From positions 850,186 to 914,185 of the forward strand of contig NZ_KK073769.1 of assembly GCF_000582685.1 (NCBI RefSeq): 64,000 nt of DNA, written 5' to 3'. Both the position numbers and the translations under genes were made by a program. Each line of letters starts with the position of its first letter. The first letter of the stretch is position 1. Shown in pieces: positions 7,473 to 16,300 of the stretch. The notes below the pieces were generated by a model that was not told the DNA's origin, ran no database searches, and saw only the letters and a list, made by a program, of their open reading frames with translations. The stretch is from [Scytonema hofmanni] UTEX 2349. Lineage in GTDB: Bacteria; Cyanobacteriota; Cyanobacteriia; Cyanobacteriales; Nostocaceae.

Positions 7473-7937
7473 ATGCCGAAAACCGTTGCCGATGTGATGA
7501 GCCGTGACCCGATTGTTGTCCGCTCAGAAACTTCCTTAAATGAAGCGATCCAAATTCTGGCAGAACGACGCATCAGTGGATTACCTGTTGTAGATGATGC
7601 AGGTAAATTGGTAGGTATTATATCGGAAACGGATTTGATGTGGCAAGAAACTGGTGTAACTCCACCGGCATACATCATGTTTCTCGATAGCGTCATCTAT
7701 TTACAAAATCCTGCCACCTACGAACGCGATCTGCATAAAGCACTGGGACAAACTGTTGGGGAAGTTATGAGCAAAGATCCCATCACTATTAAGGCGGAAA
7801 AAACTTTAGCACAAGCAGCCAGAGTTATGCACGATAAGAAGGTTCACCGCTTGCCAGTCCTTGACGAATCGGGTCAAGTGATTGGTATTCTCACTCGTGG
7901 TGACATTGTTCGGGCAATGGCAGCAAATCAAGATTAG
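7473..7937 (+). CDS. Two-CBS-domain protein
   Basis: This 154-aa protein is almost entirely a Bateman module. CBS1 (about 8-65) starts VADVMSRDPIVVRSETSLNEAI and CBS2 (about 92-150) starts VGEVMSKDPITIKAEKTLAQAA; each ends with a GILTRGDIV/GIISETDLM strand. Such stand-alone pairs bind adenine nucleotides and regulate partner proteins; the partner here is not evident. It lies just upstream of the nblB-like gene, separated by a heptad-repeat tract, so co-transcription is possible but not shown. Confidence 0.85.
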   Translation: MPKTVADVMSRDPIVVRSETSLNEAIQILAERRISGLPVVDDAGKLVGIISETDLMWQETGVTPPAYIMFLDSVIYLQNPATYERDLHKALGQTVGEVMSKDPITIKAEKTLAQAARVMHDKKVHRLPVLDESGQVIGILTRGDIVRAMAANQD

Positions 7938-8050
7938 TTGTTGGTTGTTGGTCAATGGTCAATGGTCAATGGTTATCCACTATCAACTATCAACCATCTA
8001 CCAACCACTATCAACTATCAACCATCTACTATCAACTATCCATTATCAAC
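7938..8050. repeat. Short tandem heptad repeats (STRR)
   Basis: Runs of GGTCAAT and of ATCAACT/ATCAACC units fill the gap between the CBS gene and the nblB-like gene. They stay open in frame, which falsely extends the next coding region upstream. Confidence 0.75.
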
Positions 8051-8051
8051 A

Positions 8052-8717
8052 ATGAGTATAACTCCTGAGTCTGTTAAGGAAATGCTTAGTTCTGAGGATT
8101 TGGGCGATCGCTTGCGTGCGGTTAATCAAATTCGCAATTTGGAACCTGGGATTGGTTTTGAGTTGGCTCAAAGTGCGGTTACTGACAGTAATTCCCGCGT
8201 GCGCTATTCAGCGGTGAGTCTGTTTGATACTTTGGGCAAACAAGATTTAGACGCATCTTTGAATATATTGCGCGATCGCTTGCTCAAAGATCCTGAACCT
8301 GATGTGCAAGCTGCTGCTGCTGACTGTTTGGGTGCCCTGAAACTACATGCAGCTTTTGAAGATATGCAGCAGGTTTACCGTACAACACCCGAATGGCTGG
8401 TAAAATTCAGTATTATTGCCACATTAGGAGAGTTAGGTGATCCACGAGCGTTTGAGCTACTCAAAGAAGCGCTCTCTTCAGATAACGAGTTAGTAAAAAC
8501 GGCTGCTATTAGTTCTTTTGGGGAATTGGGAGACGCACAAGCAGTTCCCTTATTGGCACCGTATGCGAGTAATCCAGATTGGCAAGTACGCTATAGACTA
8601 GTGCAATCTTTGAATCTTCTAGGTGGTGCAGATGCCAAATCTATATTAGAAACTTTGGCTACTGATCAAGTAGAGGCGATCGCTGCTGAGGCTAAAAAAT
8701 CTTTGCAGTCAACTTAA
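8052..8717 (+). CDS. nblB: HEAT-repeat protein, NblB-like phycobilisome degradation factor
   Basis: The 221-aa product is built of HEAT/PBS-lyase-type repeats (GDRLRAVNQIRNL, SRVRYSAVSLFDTLG, PDVQAAAADCLGAL, WLVKFSIIATLGELGD, ELVKTAAISSFGELGD, WQVRYRLVQSLNLLGG). Size and sequence match the cyanobacterial NblB/IaiH-type proteins that bind phycobilisome components. NblB is needed for antenna breakdown under nutrient stress. The start at 8052 (MSITPESVKEML) is chosen because everything upstream is heptad repeat. A terminator follows at 8761. A related bilin-lyase-like HEAT protein is the alternative. Confidence 0.7.
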   Translation: MSITPESVKEMLSSEDLGDRLRAVNQIRNLEPGIGFELAQSAVTDSNSRVRYSAVSLFDTLGKQDLDASLNILRDRLLKDPEPDVQAAAADCLGALKLHAAFEDMQQVYRTTPEWLVKFSIIATLGELGDPRAFELLKEALSSDNELVKTAAISSFGELGDAQAVPLLAPYASNPDWQVRYRLVQSLNLLGGADAKSILETLATDQVEAIAAEAKKSLQST

Positions 8718-9274
8718 GGCAGTATGAGTTTGGATAATCTCTGGTAACACAGTACTTTCAAATCCCCATCTATTATTAGATGGGGATTTTTTGGTTGTTA
8801 ATAACAGTAGTAAGCGTTTCAACGCTTATATTTCAATACCGTTGGTGTTTAGCCCCAAATCCTCGTCGAGACGTAGCAATGCTAGGTCTCTACATTCTGC
8901 AAATACGCAAAGTCTAAGAAATGCTTTCCTAATAGATGACAGGCAATGCTTGCTTTGAGCTTGATGTTTCCTGCTCATTTTTTCATGAAAAGCTTTTCAT
9001 TTCTTTGTAAAGAGTCTGTAAAAAGCTGGAAACCATCACACTTTATTTTTACACAACATCAGTATATTGTTGTAATTTATTATTGTTCATAATCTGTATT
9101 TTTACTATTAGGCTTTACATAAACAAATTGACTAATAAAGTTTAAATGAATGTGTGGGTCTACCAGATGACACCTCAGTGAATACCGCATAACATACGAA
9201 TATACACGCAGAGGAGGCACAACAAATTAGTTGCCTCAAGCATTAAAAAATACCTGAGATTGAGAGACAGAATC
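8718..9274. other. Intergenic region upstream of the PEP-CTERM gene
   Basis: Contains the terminator at 8761-8790, an inverted motif AAGCGTTTCAACGCTT at 8812-8827 and a degenerate dispersed hairpin (GAGACGTAGCAATGCTAGGTCTC) near 8868-8892. The rest is AT-rich and probably carries the promoter of the next gene; no coding signal is seen. Confidence 0.5.
8761..8790 (+). terminator. Rho-independent terminator of the nblB-like gene
   Basis: AATCCCCATCTA pairs with TAGATGGGGATT around a TTAT loop, followed by TTTT. Confidence 0.85.
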
Positions 9275-10111
9275 ATGAAATTAAACAAACAATTTACCGC
9301 GACAGCTATTTCACTAACAGTATCCAACCTCACCAAAGAAATGATGAATTACAAAAAATCCTTCGCTTTTATCGGTTTAATTACAAGCAGCGCTCTGGCT
9401 CTTTCTTCTAATCCCGCTCAAGCTTTTAATTTCAACACAAGTACTGATTTAGGAAGTTGCTCTGCTCTCGCTGGTCCTTTCACAAGCAGCGGGTTAAGTT
9501 CTACTACTATTAAGCCAAACTGTAAAACTGGTGACGGTTTCACAATTACACCTAATCCTGAAGGTAAAGAACTTCAAGGTAAAAAAGTTAACGGTGTCAT
9601 TGGTGTAGGTGTATCCGGTAACAAACCTGTTCGCGATGTCGTTGGTGGTGAAATTAACTACGGAGAGTCGATTGTATTAACTCTTCCCAATCCTGGAGAT
9701 GTTCTCAAAAATATCGGTTTAAGCTTCTTATACCGACCCGGTGTGTTTGCAGATACAGTGTGGGAGGCTGCGAAAATCAAAACTAATACTGGGCTTGAGG
9801 GCATTCTTACAGTAACAGGTAAAGACACTGCTAGCTGGAGTTTTATTGGTGGTTTAGTTACAAATCTCAGCTTTTCTAAGGGTAATGGTGGTGGTTATTA
9901 CGATATTGCAAATCCTTTCGGAAATGCCAAATTTGATTTCCTAACCCTCACTCCTTATACCTATGATTCAGTAGCAGAAAAAAGTAATGCTAACAGTGAC
10001 TTTGCTCTCACTCATGCAACATCAGTTCCCGAACCAACAGCGATCGCTGGTTTAGCTTTAGTTGGTGGATTGTTGGTAGCAACTCGTCGTCGTAAAGCTA
10101 TCCAATTTTAA
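9275..10111 (+). CDS. Secreted PEP-CTERM protein of unknown function
   Basis: About 278 aa. A signal peptide is clearest from MMNYKKSFAFIGLITSSALALSSNPAQA, so translation may start at 9341 or 9344; the ATG at 9275 would add about 22 residues. The mature part is Gly/Thr/Asn-rich beta-type sequence (FNTSTDLGSCSALAG...) with no recognised catalytic motif. The C terminus is a classic PEP-CTERM signal: SVPEPTAIAGLALVGGLLVATRRRKA. It is probably sorted by an exosortase to the surface. A terminator follows at 10292. Confidence 0.8.
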   Translation: MKLNKQFTATAISLTVSNLTKEMMNYKKSFAFIGLITSSALALSSNPAQAFNFNTSTDLGSCSALAGPFTSSGLSSTTIKPNCKTGDGFTITPNPEGKELQGKKVNGVIGVGVSGNKPVRDVVGGEINYGESIVLTLPNPGDVLKNIGLSFLYRPGVFADTVWEAAKIKTNTGLEGILTVTGKDTASWSFIGGLVTNLSFSKGNGGGYYDIANPFGNAKFDFLTLTPYTYDSVAEKSNANSDFALTHATSVPEPTAIAGLALVGGLLVATRRRKAIQF

Positions 10112-10752
10112 TTACCAAGGAAGAGTGTGGTTGGTTGGCATGTTTGACTTGCGGCAAAGCAATAATCATGCCTTACAGCTTTCAATTATCAGTTTTAGCT
10201 TTTTCATCCTATCTACAAGTGAGGCTCCAACATTAAAACACATTAATTATATGATTTTTTATTGAAGTAAGTCGTTTTCCAATGTCTTTTAAATGAGTAT
10301 AAGAAGTAATTAATTACTTTCGTATACTCATTTTTTATTGATAATTACAGCAGATTTCAGTATTCCTTGTTCCATGTTCTCTGTTCCCTGTTACAGACTG
10401 CCAGGGCAAGGGCATCTCAAATACTATTGACATAATCATTATTTTGTGAATCTTAGGTATTTCCGTTCTTTCAGGCTATTGGAAGACAGGATAATTGTAA
10501 ATTTAGCGTAATAATTATCCTGTCGTATCTTAACAATTCAATAGATAAACTCTGGTTGATTTAGCGGTAAACGCTTACGGCGCAAACAACTCATAAATTC
10601 ATATTCTTGTCAATGAATGTTAAGATGCGCTGACCCTGTACAGACTGCTTATTTAGCATAACAAGTGCGATAGAGCTAAAATAAAAAAGCTGATTACTCA
10701 AAATAGGCTCAACCAGTACCATTTTCAAATCTTAGTTGAATACATTAATTTG
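10112..10752. other. Intergenic region with terminator
   Basis: Apart from the strong hairpin at 10292-10337, nothing coding is seen in these 640 bases. The sequence is AT-rich with no repeat-family copy recognised. Confidence 0.5.
10292..10337 (+). terminator. Rho-independent terminator after the PEP-CTERM gene
   Basis: AATGAGTATA pairs with TATACTCATT; an inner arm AAGTAATTAATTACTT extends the hairpin, and TTTTTTA follows. Confidence 0.8.
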
Positions 10753-12129
10753 ATGATGACTAACTTTTCTTGGACTAAACAGTGGTATCCAATAACTCCT
10801 ATCAGCTATCTGGAATGGGAGCATCCAACCCCAATTAATTTGTTGGGAAAAAAACTGGTAATCTGGAGAGATAAAAATCAAAAATGGGTAGCAATGGATG
10901 ATACTTGCCCCCATAAATTGGCGCAGTTATCTTTAGGAAGTATCAATAAAAATGGAAACCTAATGTGTCGTCATCATGGTTGGTGTTTTGATGAGACAGG
11001 AAAATGTATAAATATTCCCATGCTGAGTGATGAAAAGGCTTTAGAAACTGCTTGTAATAGTGAGCGATCGCAAGTAACAACATATCCTACTCAAGTGCTA
11101 CAAGGATTACTATGGATATGGGCAGATAATAGTCCTACTGCTTTTGAAGATAGCACTTCAAAGCAAGCTGCGGTGATGCCAGAATATAAGGTTGATAGCT
11201 CTGCGACAGATTGGTTTATGTCAGAAGTTCCTGTTGGTTACACTATCTCTGTTGAAAGTAGTTTTGACCCTTCTCATGCCCAATTTTTACATGAAGGAAT
11301 TGCTGGATTTTCTCCGGAAAGAGCTATTCCCATTCAACATTTTGAAGTGTTTGGAGAAATGTCTGCTGAAGATGGTTTTACTTTAAAGCATTCTGGCTAC
11401 AATATTTTTAACAAAGATATGGATGCGACGCGCAAGTTCACTCCACCCTGTTCTAACACAACAATTTACAAATATTCTAACGGTAAATCTGCTTTATTTC
11501 AGTTATATTTTGTGCCCACAAAACCAGGTTATTGTAAACACATTGGTAAGTTTATTGTTGATAGTCCTAAGCAAAAAGGTAATTTCTGGTTTGAACTATT
11601 GCCCAAATATTTACAAACTGGGTTAAAACATTCATCTAGTTATAAGTTAAGTAACCAAGATTTATCAATGATGCACTCCCAAGCTGTTAACGAATCTACA
11701 GGAGATAAAACTTGGCAGAAGTCATATTTTATGCCTTCAGTAGCTGACGTTGGCATCGTTAATTTTCGCAAATGGTTAGATGAGTTTGCTGGTGGTAAAC
11801 CGGCATGGCAGTCAGTAGTAGAAGCACCTTTTCAAGAATTAAGTGATAAGCAATTATACGATATCTGGCACAGACATACAAAGCATTGCCCTAGTTGTCG
11901 GCAATCTCTAGTGCTGATAGATAAAGTCAAAGATTTTTGTCAAAATTTTACGGCAGTCTTGGCAATACTAGCGTTGTTATTAATAGCAATTAATCTGCCG
12001 ACAAGAATAGTTTTGATACCGCTTTTGTTTGGCATATTCAGTTTAATTTGCTCCTATAAACTAGGCTCAATTCGGGAAAGATTTATGAGCAGCATTCCTA
12101 AAAAAGGTTTACCCGTAGTAAAACTATAG
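10753..12129 (+). CDS. Rieske oxygenase of the pheophorbide a oxygenase / Tic55 family
   Basis: About 458 aa. The N-terminal Rieske [2Fe-2S] domain has DTCPHKLAQLS and CRHHGWCFDETGKC (C-x-H ... C-x2-H). The catalytic part has SFDPSHAQFLHEG, supplying the mononuclear-iron His/Asp ligands. A PaO-type C-terminal region follows with the conserved HCPSCRQSL pair of cysteines, then two membrane spans (AVLAILALLLIAINL and IVLIPLLFGIFSLICS). Plant relatives act on chlorophyll breakdown products or at the chloroplast envelope; the substrate here is unknown. An ATG at 10753 or 10756 is preferred to a TTG at 10750. Confidence 0.85.
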   Translation: MMTNFSWTKQWYPITPISYLEWEHPTPINLLGKKLVIWRDKNQKWVAMDDTCPHKLAQLSLGSINKNGNLMCRHHGWCFDETGKCINIPMLSDEKALETACNSERSQVTTYPTQVLQGLLWIWADNSPTAFEDSTSKQAAVMPEYKVDSSATDWFMSEVPVGYTISVESSFDPSHAQFLHEGIAGFSPERAIPIQHFEVFGEMSAEDGFTLKHSGYNIFNKDMDATRKFTPPCSNTTIYKYSNGKSALFQLYFVPTKPGYCKHIGKFIVDSPKQKGNFWFELLPKYLQTGLKHSSSYKLSNQDLSMMHSQAVNESTGDKTWQKSYFMPSVADVGIVNFRKWLDEFAGGKPAWQSVVEAPFQELSDKQLYDIWHRHTKHCPSCRQSLVLIDKVKDFCQNFTAVLAILALLLIAINLPTRIVLIPLLFGIFSLICSYKLGSIRERFMSSIPKKGLPVVKL

Positions 12130-12168
12130 GACTAATATAGCGCTTCTCGGTTGCTTGCAATACGCGGT

Positions 12169-12196
12169 GTAGAGACGCGAAATTTCGCGTCTCTAC
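12169..12196. repeat. Dispersed hairpin repeat, GTAGAGACGCGAAATTTCGCGTC type
   Basis: A perfect inverted repeat between the convergent oxygenase and DUF456 genes. By position it could serve as a two-way terminator. Confidence 0.85.
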
Positions 12197-12216
12197 ATTT
12201 ATTTATAGTGCAAATT

Positions 12217-12735
12217 CTACCCACCAAATACCTGCGACCAAGTTGTGAATAAAAAAACTGCAACCGCAGCGATCGCTAATATTCCCTGAATCAAATTTCC
12301 AATTAACGTTCCTGCTACAATCCCTAAACCAGCTTTCACCGCTAACTGAAAGTTTCGTTGATATATATACTCGCCGATAATTGCACCTAACAACGGTCCT
12401 AATAATATCCCTAACAACGGACCTCCAAAAGGCAAAGTCGGCAATAATCCAAAAAATCCCAGCAATAAACCAACTACCGCTCCAATTTGTCCGTATTTAC
12501 TAGCACCTGCTTGTTTTGCTCCTAAATAACCTCCTAAGAAATCTACTCCAATACTTAAAATTAAAACAATAATTGTCACAATTAGTGGTATTTTAATTGC
12601 TGCAAAGGAACCACTAACAAATCCCCAAACAATAATCGAAATTAAAATTAAACTGGTTCCCGGAATTGCCGGAACCACAGCACCAATGATACCGAAAATC
12701 ATCACCGCAACAAGTAACCAATAAATAATTTGCAT
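12217..12735 (-). CDS. DUF456 integral membrane protein
   Basis: The 172-aa protein is nearly all hydrophobic segments: IIYWLLVAVMIFGIIGAVVPAIPGTSLILISIIVW, then IVTIIVLILSIGVDFLGGYLGAKQAGASKYG, Gly-rich helices with LPFGGPLLGILLGPLLGAIIGE, and a final helix pair. The PAIPG and Gly-rich repeats are typical of DUF456. No function is established for the family. It is read leftward, downstream of the ccb gene and separated from it by a heptad-repeat tract. Confidence 0.85.
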   Translation of the reverse strand: MQIIYWLLVAVMIFGIIGAVVPAIPGTSLILISIIVWGFVSGSFAAIKIPLIVTIIVLILSIGVDFLGGYLGAKQAGASKYGQIGAVVGLLLGFFGLLPTLPFGGPLLGILLGPLLGAIIGEYIYQRNFQLAVKAGLGIVAGTLIGNLIQGILAIAAVAVFLFTTWSQVFGG

Positions 12736-12741
12736 TTCTTT

Positions 12742-12868
12742 GTAATTGTTAATTGTTAATTGTTAATTGTTAATTGGGAATAGGGCATTGGGAATAGGGC
12801 ATTGGTAATAATTCTTTTTCTAGTCCCTAGTCCCTAGTTCCCAGTCCCCAGTCCCTAGTCCCCAGTCC
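12742..12868. repeat. Heptad/octad tandem repeat tract
   Basis: Copies of TTAATTG followed by GGGAATAGGGCATT and AGTCCCT/AGTCCCC units, between DUF456 and the ccb gene. Confidence 0.7.
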
Positions 12869-13499
12869 CTTTTAAAGTAACAGCTAACTTGTCAGCAATA
12901 CCGGCAATCCATTTTTCATCTTGTTTGGTATAACTGCGAGGAGAATTTGCTGCTAAAATCAAAACTCCTTGATTGCCGATAGGTTGACAAATTACACCTT
13001 GAGTGTTTTCTGGCAAATAATCAAATTCAATTTGTCCTGGGTATACTTTTAAAGCAACTAGATAAATTGCTTTTTGCGTTTCTAGCACTCGCTTTAAAAT
13101 TGGTCCTGGTGTTACTTCCGATTTAGGAGCGAGAATACCGCGACGCAACAAAACTTTACCTTGAGAGAAAACTATAAGCGATCGCGTGACTGTATTAGTC
13201 AACAATAAATGAGATGCCCAAGCTAATTCGGTTTTTACAGCTTCAGGTAAATCTGACGCAAGTATAAAACCTTCTTCACCAATCAATTCTACAGTTTCTG
13301 GCGATCGCGGCTGTACCTGCTGCCAAATTAAACCCGTTAAAATTAAAACCGCACTCAAAATCACACCCAGCACATCCCCACGGGATTGAGACTGAGTTAG
13401 TTCTGTTGTAAACAAACGGTTAATCAACAAAAGTATAGCGCCTAAACCACCAACAACGATGGGTAGACGCCGCAGAACTCGATTAGGATCGGTACTCAT
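12855..13499 (-). CDS. CCB2/CCB4-like cofactor assembly of complex C subunit B
   Basis: This 214-aa protein has two N-terminal membrane helices (LPIVVGGLGAILLLINRLF and VLGVILSAVLILTGLIW) and then a soluble part (ETVELIGEEGFILASDLPEAVKTELAWASHLLL, GVICQPIGNQGVLILAANSPRSY). This matches the cyanobacterial relatives of CCB2/CCB4. Those proteins attach haem ci covalently to cytochrome b6 in the b6f complex. It sits directly downstream of rpaB in the same direction (spacing about 110 bases, repeat-filled). Confidence 0.75.
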   Translation of the reverse strand: MSTDPNRVLRRLPIVVGGLGAILLLINRLFTTELTQSQSRGDVLGVILSAVLILTGLIWQQVQPRSPETVELIGEEGFILASDLPEAVKTELAWASHLLLTNTVTRSLIVFSQGKVLLRRGILAPKSEVTPGPILKRVLETQKAIYLVALKVYPGQIEFDYLPENTQGVICQPIGNQGVLILAANSPRSYTKQDEKWIAGIADKLAVTLKGTGD

Positions 13500-13605
13500 T
13501 GGTCAAAAGTCAATAGTCAATAGTCAACAGTCAAAGAGTCAAAGAGTCAACTTCCCTGTCCCCCTTGTCCCCTTGTCTCCTTGTCTCCCTTGTCCCCTCT
13601 TCCCC
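13500..13605. repeat. Heptad repeat tract between rpaB and the ccb gene
   Basis: GTCAATAGTCAATAGTCAAC and AGTCAAAG units are followed by CCCTTGTCCCCTTGTCTCC units. The latter family recurs inside menC, coaT and the FHA gene. Confidence 0.7.
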
Positions 13606-13607
13606 TC

Positions 13608-14336
13608 TCACTCATCACCTGGTTCAATTATCCGTTGAAACAAATAACCAGTACCTCGTGCGGTGAGAATCAACTCTGGGTTACTGGGGTCATCTTCCAA
13701 TTTTGCCCGCAAACGGGATATATGCACATCAACTACACGGGTATCTACATGACGTTCTGGTGTGTATCCCCACACTTCCTGTAAAATTTCTGAACGAGAA
13801 AAAGCTTCTCCAGAGCGACTGACTAACAATTCTAGTAAGCTAAACTCCATACCTGTCAAGCGAATACGCTCATCACCTTTGTATACTTGTCGCTTATTAG
13901 TATCAATTCTGATATTGGCAACATGTATTACTCCAGAACTGGGAATTCCCGAACCACCTGTTTTGTCTACTCGTCGTAGCACTGAGCGAATGCGAGCTTC
14001 TAGTTCTTTGGGGGAAAATGGTTTAACTACATAGTCGTCTGCACCCAACTCTAAGCCGGTGATGCGATCGGCAACATCGCCCAAAGCTGTTAGCATAATA
14101 ATGGGTACATCAGATTCTTTACGTAATTCTTGGCATACGCCGTAGCCATCCAACTTTGGCATCATGACATCTAAGACAACCAAGTCAGGTTCTGCTTTGC
14201 GAAAAGTTTCCAAAGCTTCTTCACCATCCCCTGCTGTCACTACATCGTAGCCAATCATCGAAAGGCGGGTTTCCAAAATTCGGCGAATACTAGCTTCATC
14301 GTCTACTACTAGAATTTTTTCTTTATGACTTTCCAA
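13608..14336 (-). CDS. rpaB: Response regulator RpaB (OmpR family)
   Basis: The 242-aa protein has a receiver domain with DDEAS (12-16), phospho-acceptor Asp56 in LVVLDVMMPKLDG, the Thr of IIMLTALG and the Lys of VVKPFSP. The OmpR-type winged helix follows (VSRSGEAFSRSEILQEVWGYTPERHVDTRVVDVHISRLRAKLE). The sequence agrees closely with RpaB (Ycf27), the essential regulator binding HLR1 sites of high-light and photosystem genes, paired with histidine kinase NblS. No kinase gene is adjacent. Confidence 0.93.
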   Translation of the reverse strand: MESHKEKILVVDDEASIRRILETRLSMIGYDVVTAGDGEEALETFRKAEPDLVVLDVMMPKLDGYGVCQELRKESDVPIIMLTALGDVADRITGLELGADDYVVKPFSPKELEARIRSVLRRVDKTGGSGIPSSGVIHVANIRIDTNKRQVYKGDERIRLTGMEFSLLELLVSRSGEAFSRSEILQEVWGYTPERHVDTRVVDVHISRLRAKLEDDPSNPELILTARGTGYLFQRIIEPGDE

Positions 14337-14504
14337 CTTTCTCGAGGCTCCTTAACTAAAATTTTTCAGATTAATTTTTAATACCATAATATTAAGATAT
14401 CATTCCCTGAATTCATTTGGAAAAAGCTAGAAGCACTACTATTATTCAACTTTCATCGTGGGAAAAATTATTAAATGATTAAGATTAATTAATAAGATTT
14501 AAGA

Positions 14505-16109
14505 ATGGCTAAGTCAAAAACCGTTTTCGTTTGTAGTCAGTGTGGGTCAGAATCACCTCAGTGGTATGGTAAATGTCCAGCCTGCGGCACTTACAACTCT
14601 TTGGAGGAGCAGATTACTAAACAATCTGCGGTGGATGTCCCCAGTCGGGGGGGAGTAAGTAGTTGGCAAAACAGTCACAACAATAGTAAATCTGGTGTTA
14701 GGGCACCCAAAGCACGAGCTTCTTTAACTTTTGATCAAATTAGCGATCGCCAAGTAGCACGCTGGGAATCTGGTTACGGTGAACTTGATCGGGTGCTTGG
14801 TGGTGGAATAGTTCCCGGTTCGATGGTGTTAATTGGTGGCGATCCCGGAATCGGTAAATCTACGCTATTGCTGCAAGTATCAAATGCCTTAGCGCAGAGA
14901 TACCGGATTCTCTACATTTCTGGGGAAGAATCAGGACAGCAAATTAAATTAAGAGCTTCTCGCTTAGGTGTATCAAAAGATGCAAATGAAGTTGTAGAGG
15001 AAGCACCACAACCAAAAAACTCCGAAAGTATAGGAGTATTAAAAGATGTAATTGAAGTTGTAGAGGAAAATGGCAAAGTAGTATTAGTAGTAGAAGAAGC
15101 ACCACAACCAAAAAACTCCGAAAGTATCGGTGCTGATTTATATGTTTTGCCAGAAACAGATTTAGAAGAGATTTTGCGGGAGATAGACTCTTTAAAACCA
15201 AATGTGGCAGTAATTGATAGTATTCAAACAATATTTTTACCAGCGTTAACTTCGGCACCTGGTTCAGTAGCGCAAGTACGGGAATGTACTGCGGCATTAA
15301 TGAAAGTGGCGAAACACGAAGATATTACCATGTTAATTGTGGGACACGTCACCAAAGAAGGAGCGATCGCAGGTCCGAAAGTATTAGAACACTTGGTAGA
15401 TACAGTATTGTATTTTGAAGGCGATCGCTTTGCCTCCCATCGATTGTTAAGAACAGTGAAAAACCGCTTTGGTGCAACTCACGAAATCGGCATCTTTGAA
15501 ATGGTGGCACAGGGATTGCGAGAAGTTGCTAACCCCTCAGAATTATTTTTAGGTAATCGTGACGATCCAGCACCTGGTACAGCAATTGTCGTTGCTTGCG
15601 AAGGAACTCGCCCAATTGTGGTAGAATTACAAGCTTTGGTAAGTCCTACGAGCTATACTTCACCGCGTCGATCTACCACCGGCATAGATTACAATCGCTT
15701 AGTACAAATACTTGCGGTGTTAGAAAAACGGGTAGGGATTCCCATGTCGAAGTTGGATTCTTACGTTGCTTCTGCCGGTGGGTTGAATGTCGAGGAACCT
15801 GCGGTAGATTTGGGAGTAGCGATCGCTATTGTTGCCAGTTTCCGCGATCGCATTGTCGATCCGGGTACAGTGTTGATCGGGGAAGTGGGTTTAGGGGGAC
15901 AAGTGCGATCGGTTTCCCAAATGGAACTGCGTTTAAAAGAAGCTGCAAAATTGGGGTTTAAAAGAGCGATCGTACCCAAAGGGCAAAAATTTCCCGATCT
16001 TGATATTGAGATTTTACCAGTTTCCAAAGTCATAGATGCAATTATTGCCGCCCTTCCCCAACAAGGATTGACAGAAGAAGATTTGATGCCAGATGATGAG
16101 GACGAGTAA
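14505..16109 (+). CDS. radA: DNA repair protein RadA
   Basis: At 534 aa it is longer than the usual 450-510. It has an N-terminal zinc finger (CSQCGSESPQWYGKCPAC, 10-27), a RecA-like ATPase with Walker A GGDPGIGKST (about 113-122), the RadA-specific KNRFG motif, and a C-terminal Lon-protease-like domain (GGLNVEEPAVDLGVAIAIVASF). It promotes branch migration in recombination repair. A linker near residues 155-210 contains a 96-bp (32-codon) partial tandem duplication, with EEAPQPKNSESIG occurring twice. It lies divergent from rpaB. Confidence 0.93.
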   Translation: MAKSKTVFVCSQCGSESPQWYGKCPACGTYNSLEEQITKQSAVDVPSRGGVSSWQNSHNNSKSGVRAPKARASLTFDQISDRQVARWESGYGELDRVLGGGIVPGSMVLIGGDPGIGKSTLLLQVSNALAQRYRILYISGEESGQQIKLRASRLGVSKDANEVVEEAPQPKNSESIGVLKDVIEVVEENGKVVLVVEEAPQPKNSESIGADLYVLPETDLEEILREIDSLKPNVAVIDSIQTIFLPALTSAPGSVAQVRECTAALMKVAKHEDITMLIVGHVTKEGAIAGPKVLEHLVDTVLYFEGDRFASHRLLRTVKNRFGATHEIGIFEMVAQGLREVANPSELFLGNRDDPAPGTAIVVACEGTRPIVVELQALVSPTSYTSPRRSTTGIDYNRLVQILAVLEKRVGIPMSKLDSYVASAGGLNVEEPAVDLGVAIAIVASFRDRIVDPGTVLIGEVGLGGQVRSVSQMELRLKEAAKLGFKRAIVPKGQKFPDLDIEILPVSKVIDAIIAALPQQGLTEEDLMPDDEDE

Positions 16110-16128
16110 AATTTCATCAATCCTTGAT

Positions 16129-16188
16129 TAGACGTAGCATTGCTACGTCTCTACATCATATGTAATGTACTGGACATGATATAACTTA
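16129..16188. repeat. Dispersed hairpin repeat, extended form
   Basis: AGACGTAGCATTGCTACGTCT is followed by CTACATCATATG...GGACATGATATAA. The same tail follows the copy at 32731, so the repeat unit is longer than the hairpin alone. Confidence 0.7.
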
Positions 16189-16300
16189 CATTTTGCGCCT
16201 TTGTGTGATATCATGTGCCTCAATATCCTATGTCTCTTCTAATCCCAAGCTGAGAATACCTAAAATTTTACCAACTTGGTTCAAAAAGTATTCATCTAAA

